From Shinella sp. CPCC 101442 (lineage in GTDB: Bacteria; Pseudomonadota; Alphaproteobacteria; Rhizobiales; Rhizobiaceae): a stretch of DNA of 64,000 bases. Positions 57,638-64,000 of the stretch are shown one piece after another. Position numbers and translations under genes: made by a program. The stretch's first letter is position 1. Every line of letters starts with the position of its first letter. Under the pieces are notes generated by a model. The model was given only the letters and a program-made list of their open reading frames with translations. It was not told the DNA's origin and searched no databases. The stretch lies in assembly GCF_024704725.1 (NCBI RefSeq), contig NZ_JALIQS010000003.1, forward strand, positions 434,001 to 498,000, given 5' to 3'.

Positions 57638-58324
57638 TCAATCGCCCTCGCCGATCATCGTCCAGGCCAGCGCTCCGATGACTGCGCCGAGCATCGGGGC
57701 AAGCCAGAACAACCAGAGCTGGGACAGAGCGTTCGTCTCGGCGAAGAACACGACGCCCGTCGAGCGGGCCGGATTCAGCGACGTGTTGCTGACCGGGATC
57801 GACACGAGATTGATGACCGTGAGGCTAAGGCCGATGACGGCTGGCGCAAAATCCGCCGCCCCACGGCGGTGAGTCGATCCGAGAATGATGAAAAGGAACA
57901 GCGCCATCAGCACCACTTCGGTGACGAAGACAGCCGCCAGCGAATAGCCGCCCGGCGAAAGATCGCCATAGCCGTTGGCGGCGAAGCCACCCGCCTCGAA
58001 ACCCGCCTTGCCCGACGCGACGAGATAGATCGTCGCCCCCGCCGCCGTCGCGCCCGCAACCTGCGCCGCGACATAGGGCAGGATGCCGGCAGCCGGAAAC
58101 TTCCCGGCAACACAAAGCCCGACGGAGACCGCCGGGTTCATATGCCCGCCCGAGACGCCGCCAATCGTATAAATCATGGCCATCAGCGCCATGCCGGCGG
58201 CAAGGGAAACGCCGACGAGGCCAATGCCGATCTCCGGAAAAGACGCCGCCAGAATACCGCTGCCGCAACCGCAAAAGACGAGCCAGAACGTGCCGATGAA
58301 TTCGGCGGTCAGTTTTTTGAACAA
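57638..58324 (-). CDS. aqpZ: aquaporin, AqpZ type (copy 2, TTG start)
   Basis: 228 residues, colinear with copy 1: [12 protein letters not shown] and [15 protein letters not shown]. The start aligns with copy 1 at [20 protein letters not shown], but the codon here is TTG at 58324 instead of ATG, preceded by GGGGGA. No in-frame ATG gives a full first helix, so TTG initiation is likely and may lower expression. It lies 142 bases downstream of murB behind a hairpin. Confidence 0.9.
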   Translation of the reverse strand: MFKKLTAEFIGTFWLVFCGCGSGILAASFPEIGIGLVGVSLAAGMALMAMIYTIGGVSGGHMNPAVSVGLCVAGKFPAAGILPYVAAQVAGATAAGATIYLVASGKAGFEAGGFAANGYGDLSPGGYSLAAVFVTEVVLMALFLFIILGSTHRRGAADFAPAVIGLSLTVINLVSIPVSNTSLNPARSTGVVFFAETNALSQLWLFWLAPMLGAVIGALAWTMIGEGD

Positions 58325-58335
58325 AATTCCCCCAT

Positions 58336-58355
58336 CGCCCCGCGCATGCGGGGCG
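58336..58355 (-). terminator. hairpin between murB and aquaporin copy 2
   Basis: CGCCCCGC (58336-58343) and GCGGGGCG (58348-58355) form a perfect 8-pair stem with a GCAT loop, just ahead of the aquaporin start on the minus strand. It may attenuate read-through from murB into the aquaporins. There is no T-run directly after it. Confidence 0.5.
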
Positions 58356-58466
58356 TCGCCACGCCCGCGGCGCGCGACTACACAAGTTTTGGATGAACCT
58401 GCCTGTGGGGGAGAGGGAGTGCGCAGCGCTCAAGGCGCCCGGGAACTCCCCAGCAAGGATAGCGGA

Positions 58467-59441
58467 TCAGGCCGTTGCGCGGCCCAGAAACTCCTTGACC
58501 TCATAGCCCGGCATGAAATTGCCGAGACGCTTGATTTCCCATTGCAGCAGGATGCCGGAATGCTCCAGCACGCGGCTGCGCACGGTTTCGCCGAGATATT
58601 CCAGCTCGTGGCCGGTCGCCTGCCCCGTGTTGATCATGAAGTTGCAATGCATCGGCGACATCTGCGCGCCGCCGATCAGCATGCCGCGGCAACCCGCCTC
58701 GTCGATGAGCTTCCAGGCCGAATGGCCCTCGGGGTTCTTGAAAGTCGAGCCGCCGGTCTTTTCGCGGATCGGCTGGACGGTCTCGCGGTGCTGGCGCACG
58801 GCGTCCATCCTGGCGCGGATCTCATCCTTGTCGCCCGGCTGCCCCTGGAACACGGCGTGCGTGAAGATCAGATCCTTGGGCGCGGAGGAATGGCGGTAGC
58901 TGTAGCCCATATCGGCATTGGAGAGCACATGCTGGTTGCCCTTGCGGTCGATCGCATGGACTTCCACGACGAGGTCCTTCGTCTCGCCGCCATTGGCGCC
59001 GGCATTCATGCGCAGCGCGCCGCCTATGGCGCCGGGAATGCCGTAATAGAACTCGAAGCCGGCAATGCCGTGATCGAGCGCCATGGCGGCGATGTTCTTG
59101 TCCGGGCAGATGCCGCCCGCCTTGATGCGGTTTTCGCCGACAAGCTCGACGTCGCCAAAACCCTTGGCCGAAAGGCGGATGACGACGCCGGGAATGCCGC
59201 CGTCGCGCACGAGAAGGTTCGAGCCGACACCCGTCACGGTCAGCGGCACTTCGTCCGGCAGCAGTTTCAGGAAGGTCGAGAGATCTTCGATGTCATGCGG
59301 GTGGAACATCAGTTCGGCAAAGCCGCCGGCGCGGAACCAGGTCACGCGGTCCATCGGCGCGTCCGGCGTCAGACGGCCACGCACCGCCTTGATGCCCTCG
59401 CCCAGCGACGCCAGAAGTTTTGCTCCATCGACCGTTCTCAT
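58467..59441 (-). CDS. murB: UDP-N-acetylenolpyruvoylglucosamine reductase
   Basis: 324 residues, type II MurB. FAD-linked reductase making UDP-MurNAc. Motifs: [38 protein letters not shown] (FAD site), [41 protein letters not shown] with catalytic-region residues. Starts in an ATGA overlap with murC. Ends the murD-ftsW-murG-murC-murB run. Confidence 0.96.
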   Translation of the reverse strand: MRTVDGAKLLASLGEGIKAVRGRLTPDAPMDRVTWFRAGGFAELMFHPHDIEDLSTFLKLLPDEVPLTVTGVGSNLLVRDGGIPGVVIRLSAKGFGDVELVGENRIKAGGICPDKNIAAMALDHGIAGFEFYYGIPGAIGGALRMNAGANGGETKDLVVEVHAIDRKGNQHVLSNADMGYSYRHSSAPKDLIFTHAVFQGQPGDKDEIRARMDAVRQHRETVQPIREKTGGSTFKNPEGHSAWKLIDEAGCRGMLIGGAQMSPMHCNFMINTGQATGHELEYLGETVRSRVLEHSGILLQWEIKRLGNFMPGYEVKEFLGRATA

Positions 59442-60853
59442 GCCACCTCACCCGAAATGCCTGCCAATTCCCTAGGCAACGCCTGCGCCCAATGCGTGAT
59501 GCTGCCAGCCCCCAAGAGAACCACAAAGTCGCCCGGCTTTGCAATGCCGGCGACGATCTCGGCCAATCCATCCGGCGAAGCGAGGAACCGCGCATCGCGG
59601 TGACCGGCGGACTTGATGCGCGAAACCAGTTCTTCCGCAGTCACGCCCTCGATCGGGTCCTCACCCGCCGCATAGATCGGCGGGATCAAGATCGTGTCCG
59701 CATCGTTGAAGCAGCCGGCGAACTCCTCGAAGAGGCTCGCCACGCGGCTGTAGCGGTGCGGCTGGTGGATCGCGATGATGCGCCCCGCGCTCGCTTCGCG
59801 CGCGGCGCGCAGCACAGCCTTGATCTCGACGGGATGGTGGCCGTAATCGTCATAGACGCTGACACCGTTCCAGCTGCCGGTGAAGGTGAAGCGGCGCTTG
59901 ACGCCGCCAAAGCTCGCAAGCCCCTTGGCGATCTGCTCCGGCGAGATGCCGAGACGCTGGGCGACCGCGATGGCCGCCGTGGCGTTGGAAACATTGTGGC
60001 GACCGGGCATCGGCAGGCGCAGGTCATTTAGCGAAATCACCTGGCCGGTGCGGCGGCGGCGGATTTCGACGTCGAAGACGGAGGTCGCGCCATCCATGCG
60101 GATATTGGAAAAGCGCACGTCGGCCTGCGGGTTCTCACCGTAGGTGATGACCTTGCGATCCTCGATGCGGCTGACCATGGCCTGCACTTCCGGATGGTCG
60201 AGGCACATGACGCCGAAACCGTAGAACGGCACGTTCTCGACGAACTGGCGGAAGGCCGCGCGCACGGCGTCGAAATTGCCGTAGTGGTCGAGATGCTCGG
60301 GGTCGATATTGGTGACGATGGCGATTTCGGCCGGCAGCTTCAGGAAGGTGCCATCCGATTCGTCGGCCTCCACCACCATCCACTCGCCCTCGCCCATGCG
60401 GGCATTGGTGCCGTAAGCGTTGATGATGCCGCCATTGACGACCGTCGGATCGAGACCGCCGGCTTCGAGCAGCGTGGCGACCATCGACGTGGTCGTCGTC
60501 TTGCCATGCGTACCGCCGACGGCGATCGCATTGCGGAAACGCATCAGTTCGGCGAGCATTTCCGCGCGGCGCACGACCGGCAGAAGCTTTTCGCGCGCCG
60601 CGATGAGTTCCGGGTTGTTCTTCTTGATGGCGGTGGAGACGACCACGACTTCCGCCTCGCCGAGGTTTTCCGCCTTGTGGCCGACAAAAACCTCGATGCC
60701 CTTTTCACGCAGGCGCTGCACATTGGCGCTCTCTGCCTGGTCGGAGCCCTGCACCTTGTGGCCGAGATTGTGCAGCACTTCGGCGATACCGCTCATGCCG
60801 ATGCCGCCAATGCCGATGAAATGAACGAGCCCTATGCTCTTCGGCATCTTCAT
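59438..60853 (-). CDS. murC: UDP-N-acetylmuramate--L-alanine ligase
   Basis: 471 residues. Rossmann-like N-terminus [20 protein letters not shown] site [28 protein letters not shown], and C-terminal [14 protein letters not shown] with HQPHRYSR. It adds L-Ala to UDP-MurNAc. Overlaps murG by 4 bases. Confidence 0.97.
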   Translation of the reverse strand: MKMPKSIGLVHFIGIGGIGMSGIAEVLHNLGHKVQGSDQAESANVQRLREKGIEVFVGHKAENLGEAEVVVVSTAIKKNNPELIAAREKLLPVVRRAEMLAELMRFRNAIAVGGTHGKTTTTSMVATLLEAGGLDPTVVNGGIINAYGTNARMGEGEWMVVEADESDGTFLKLPAEIAIVTNIDPEHLDHYGNFDAVRAAFRQFVENVPFYGFGVMCLDHPEVQAMVSRIEDRKVITYGENPQADVRFSNIRMDGATSVFDVEIRRRRTGQVISLNDLRLPMPGRHNVSNATAAIAVAQRLGISPEQIAKGLASFGGVKRRFTFTGSWNGVSVYDDYGHHPVEIKAVLRAAREASAGRIIAIHQPHRYSRVASLFEEFAGCFNDADTILIPPIYAAGEDPIEGVTAEELVSRIKSAGHRDARFLASPDGLAEIVAGIAKPGDFVVLLGAGSITHWAQALPRELAGISGEVA

Positions 60854-61971
60854 GGCCGTTCTCCCTTGAATTGTGCGATGGTCTTGCCGCCCGCAATAGC
60901 CTCAACCATCAAGGCGAGCAAGCGCGCGGCATCCGGTTTGCCCGCCTTTCTGGCATTCGCGGCCATCGTTGCCATGCCCGAGGGGTCGCACATCGCTTTG
61001 GAAACGATACTCGCAAGGCGCTCCGTCGAAAGCTCCGATTGCGCGATCACCTTCGCCCCGCCGCCCGAAGCAAGGGCTGCGGCATTGGCCGCCTGATCGT
61101 GATCGAGCGCGTAGGGATAGGGCACCAGAACGGACGGGCGGCCGATGACCGAGACTTCCGAAACGGTCGAGGCACCGGAACGGCTGATGATGAGATGCGC
61201 ATGACCGATACGATCGGCCATGTCGGTGAAGAACGGCGAAACGTCGGCAGGGATGCCCAGGTCGGCATAGCTGCGCACCACCTCGTCGCGATCTTCCGGC
61301 CGCGCCTGCTGGGTGATCCTCAGTCGTGCCCGGTCCGCCGGCTCGAGAGCCGCGATCGCCGAGGGAATGGCCTTGGAAAAGAACTGCGCGCCCTGGCTGC
61401 CGCCGAACACGACGAGACGGAACTCTCCGTCGACAGACGCTTCGTAGGCAATGGTGGCGGCATCCAGAACGGCCGGACGCACCGGATTGCCCGTCGTCAC
61501 CGTCTTGTCCGAATATTGCCCGCCCGTCTCCGGCAGGAAGCCGCCGGCAATGGCTTTCACGCGCGCGGCAAGCGCCTTGTTGGCGCGGCCCATCACGGCG
61601 TTTTGCTCGTGGATCATCGAGGGGATGCCCATACCGGTGGCGGCGAGAAGCGGCGGCAGGGTCGGATAACCGCCGAAACCGACAACGACCTTCGGCTTCA
61701 GCCGGGTCATCAGTTTTCGCGCGACGCGAATGCCCTTCCAAAGCGTGAAGAGGGATTTCGCGACGCTGATCGGGTTCTTCGAACCGATCGTCGCCGAGGG
61801 AACGACATGGATTTCGTCCGCCGGAAACTTGCCGGCAAAACGCTCGGCGCGGCTGTCGGTGACGAGATGCACCGACCAGCCGCCGGCCTTCAGCTCATGC
61901 GCGAGCGCCTCTGCGGGAAAGAGATGGCCGCCGGTGCCACCGGCGGCGAGGAGAACGATGCCTTTGGTCAT
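60850..61971 (-). CDS. murG: UDP-GlcNAc:undecaprenyl-PP-MurNAc-pentapeptide GlcNAc transferase
   Basis: 373 residues, GT28 fold. G-loop [21 protein letters not shown], second loop [44 protein letters not shown], and [35 protein letters not shown], the UDP-GlcNAc site. It makes lipid II at the inner face of the membrane. Nine bases after ftsW. Confidence 0.97.
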   Translation of the reverse strand: MTKGIVLLAAGGTGGHLFPAEALAHELKAGGWSVHLVTDSRAERFAGKFPADEIHVVPSATIGSKNPISVAKSLFTLWKGIRVARKLMTRLKPKVVVGFGGYPTLPPLLAATGMGIPSMIHEQNAVMGRANKALAARVKAIAGGFLPETGGQYSDKTVTTGNPVRPAVLDAATIAYEASVDGEFRLVVFGGSQGAQFFSKAIPSAIAALEPADRARLRITQQARPEDRDEVVRSYADLGIPADVSPFFTDMADRIGHAHLIISRSGASTVSEVSVIGRPSVLVPYPYALDHDQAANAAALASGGGAKVIAQSELSTERLASIVSKAMCDPSGMATMAANARKAGKPDAARLLALMVEAIAGGKTIAQFKGERP

Positions 61972-61980
61972 TCGAAACCC

Positions 61981-63135
61981 TTATTCAGCGGGCGCCATGA
62001 TGCCGCCGCGGAAGAGGCTGCGCTCGGAGGCGCGCTTTTCCGGCCGGTGGCGGGTCAGCGCCAGGATGAAGCCGGCCGTGATGCAGATCGCGATCATCGA
62101 CGAGCCGCCGTAGGAGATGAGCGGCAGCGTCATGCCCTTGGCCGGCAGCAGTTCGAGGTTCACGCCGATATTGATCATCGACTGGATGCCGAGCTGCAGC
62201 ACGAGGCCTGCCACGGCGAAACGCGTAAAGTCGTTGCGCTCCTTGAAGGCATGGTTGAGGCCGCGCATCACCACGAAGGCGAAGATCGCGACAATGACCA
62301 TGCAGAAGATGATGCCGAACTCTTCCGCCGCAACGGAAAAGATGAAGTCGGTATGGCTATCGGGAATGATGCGCTTGACGGTGCCCTCGCCGGGGCCCTG
62401 GCCGAACCAGTTGCCTCGAATGATGGCTTCACGCGCCGTATCCATCTGGAATGTATCGCCTTCGCCCGTCATGAATTTGTCGATACGTCCGGCGACGTGC
62501 GGCAGGAACGTATAGGCCGTGAGCAGGCCGCCGACGGCAGCACCACCGAGCACGACGATCCACAGCCAGGGCATGCCGGCCATGAAGAACATGCCGCCCC
62601 AGACGGCGGCCGTCAGGATGGTCTGGCCGAGGTCAGGCTGGGCGACGAGCAGGGCCGCGACGATGCCGAAGAGGATGATGGCAAAGAGGTTTCCGGGGAT
62701 TTCCGGCTGGCGGGCATGTTCGGAAAACAGCCAGGCGCAGATGATGACGAAGGCGGGCTTCATGAACTCCGACGGCTGGATGGAGAGGCTGCCGATGGAG
62801 ATCCAGCGCCGCGAGCCCTTCACTTCGACGCCGAAGAACAGCGCCAGCACCATGGCGGCAAGCGAAATGACCAGGAGGATCATCGCCGCCCGGCGCACTT
62901 GGCGCGGCGACAGGAAGGAGATGCCGAACATGATGGCGATCGCCGGCACGAGGAACATCGCGTGGCGTCGCACGAAGTGGAAGCTGTCAAGGCCGATACG
63001 CTCGGCGACCGCCGGACTTGCCGCGAAGGACAGCATGAAACCAAGGCCCATCAGAAGGATGAAGGCCGCGAGGAAGAACCGGTCTATCGTCCAGAACCAG
63101 TCCGCCAATGCACCGCGTTCGGCACGACTAACCAT
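61981..63135 (-). CDS. ftsW: peptidoglycan glycosyltransferase FtsW (SEDS)
   Basis: 384 residues, about ten membrane helices. SEDS hallmarks: SRRWISIGSLSIQPSEFMKPAFV, AQPDLGQTILTAAVW, the catalytic-region Asp in that motif, GEGTVKRIIPDSHTDFIFSVAAEEFGI and LPLISYGGSSMIA. It polymerises septal glycan with a class B PBP. 69 bases after murD. Confidence 0.96.
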   Translation of the reverse strand: MVSRAERGALADWFWTIDRFFLAAFILLMGLGFMLSFAASPAVAERIGLDSFHFVRRHAMFLVPAIAIMFGISFLSPRQVRRAAMILLVISLAAMVLALFFGVEVKGSRRWISIGSLSIQPSEFMKPAFVIICAWLFSEHARQPEIPGNLFAIILFGIVAALLVAQPDLGQTILTAAVWGGMFFMAGMPWLWIVVLGGAAVGGLLTAYTFLPHVAGRIDKFMTGEGDTFQMDTAREAIIRGNWFGQGPGEGTVKRIIPDSHTDFIFSVAAEEFGIIFCMVIVAIFAFVVMRGLNHAFKERNDFTRFAVAGLVLQLGIQSMINIGVNLELLPAKGMTLPLISYGGSSMIAICITAGFILALTRHRPEKRASERSLFRGGIMAPAE

Positions 63136-63204
63136 GTCTCTTTCCCCTGTTTCAGATCAATTCCGGACCGAGCCGCCGCACGCGACTGCCGGAATCGTGC
63201 AATT

Positions 63205-64000
63205 TCAAACGGCGACCAGCATGGACACGCCCGGCACGCCGGCAACGTGTTTCACAAAGGCGTCACCACGCACTTCAAAATTCTTGTACTGGTCGAAGCT
63301 TGCGCAAGCCGGGGAAAGCAGAACGGCAACCGGGCCGCTGCCATCGCTCTCAGCATCCGCCGCCGCGTCCGCCACGGCCTGCTCCAGCGTGCCCGACATG
63401 GCGTGGGGCACCGTATCGCCGAGCGTCTCGGCAAAAGCCGACGCGGCTTCACCGATGAGATAGGCCTTGGCGATCTTCGGGAAGAAACTGCCAAGGGAAG
63501 AGATGCCCCCCTCCTTCGGCACGCCGCCGGCGATCCAGTAGATGCGCTCGAAGCTCGACAGCGCCGGTGCTGCCGCATCGGCATTCGTCGCCTTGGAATC
63601 GTTGACGAAGAGCGTGTCGCCCTTCCGGCCGACCGGCTGCATGCGATGCTTCAGGCCGGGGAAGGACTCCAGGCCCGCACGGATCTCGTTTTCGCTGATA
63701 CCGACCGCGAGGCAGGCGGCAACAGCGGCTGCCGCGTTCTGCGCGTTGTGGCTGCCGCGCAAGGTCTGGATCGACGAGAGATCGGCGATCTCACGCGTCG
63801 CGCCGCCCTGCGCGTGGATCAGCCGGGCGCCCTCGGCATAAATGCCATCGGCCAGCACGTTGCGCTTGGAGATGCGCACGACCTTCGTTCCCGCGCGTTC
63901 GATGCGGTCGGCGATACCGGCACAATAGGTATCGTCCACGCCGACGATGGCTGTCTTGCTGTTGGCGACCAGCCGTTCCTTGACGTCGGCATAGTGCTGC
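63205..64000 (-). CDS. murD: UDP-N-acetylmuramoyl-L-alanine--D-glutamate ligase, C-terminal part (truncated by window edge)
   Basis: About 265 C-terminal residues; the reading frame stays open to the window edge. Seen: [57 protein letters not shown]-type middle (Mur ligase C-terminal domain), [10 protein letters not shown] and [22 protein letters not shown], the MurD C-terminal signature. It adds D-Glu to UDP-MurNAc-L-Ala. First dcw gene in the window in order of transcription. Confidence 0.95.
   Translation of the reverse strand, partial: QHYADVKERLVANSKTAIVGVDDTYCAGIADRIERAGTKVVRISKRNVLADGIYAEGARLIHAQGGATREIADLSSIQTLRGSHNAQNAAAAVAACLAVGISENEIRAGLESFPGLKHRMQPVGRKGDTLFVNDSKATNADAAAPALSSFERIYWIAGGVPKEGGISSLGSFFPKIAKAYLIGEAASAFAETLGDTVPHAMSGTLEQAVADAAADAESDGSGPVAVLLSPACASFDQYKNFEVRGDAFVKHVAGVPGVSMLVAV

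Overview
The window is 64 kb of GC-rich alphaproteobacterial chromosome, most likely from Rhizobiaceae (Rhizobium/Agrobacterium/Shinella/Ensifer group). The basis is gene order and protein type: murD-ftsW-murG-murC-murB, ddl-ftsQ-ftsA-ftsZ and lpxC-bamD-recN-ligA on one strand, an FtsZ with a long P/Q-rich C-terminal linker, a CtrA-like box before ddl, and many 4-bp ATGA gene overlaps. Species cannot be fixed from sequence alone. No tRNA, rRNA, insertion sequence, phage or CRISPR array was seen.

Layout. (1) 1-11052: an uncharacterised amine or amino-acid catabolic cluster. It has a class III aminotransferase (cut by the window edge), a PotABCD-type ABC importer, a BetI-like TetR regulator, a PMT-like methyltransferase, two phytoene-desaturase-like FAD oxidoreductases, a GcvT/DmdA-type folate-dependent protein and a small orphan protein. 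Two divergent promoters in this cluster share the palindrome YTGAATGWTCRTTCAR. (2) 11044-16283: an RND multidrug pump operon (MFP, RND permease, TetR repressor as last gene) behind an AcrR-like operator that contains the predicted -10 element. (3) 16284-28590: a two-armed locus for amino-sugar and probably muropeptide-sugar use. One arm is murQ plus a sugar ABC importer and a Gfo/Idh/MocA oxidoreductase. The divergent arm is a BadF-type kinase, a GntR/HutC regulator, a SIS-domain GlcN6P deaminase, nagA, an M19 dipeptidase and cutC. The shared promoter region carries two mirror-image GGTATTTTTTTGGYAT elements. Together these genes spell a PTS-free route from MurNAc/GlcNAc to fructose-6-phosphate.

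(4) 28653-43722: mostly housekeeping and single-function genes: creA, cheW with a chemoreceptor ending in a CheR-tether-like pentapeptide, a Sco1 copper chaperone, prmA, pepP, azlCD, panBC, a DEAD-box helicase, a pair of conserved membrane proteins and a membrane-anchored M23 peptidase. Between prmA and pepP lies a strong candidate for a minus-strand small RNA that displays anti-Shine-Dalgarno CU-rich loops.

(5) 43709-64000: DNA ligase, recN, bamD and lpxC, then the division and cell-wall (dcw) cluster read on the minus strand. Between murB and ddl the cluster is interrupted by about 3.4 kb holding an MFS symporter and two tandem aquaporin paralogues.
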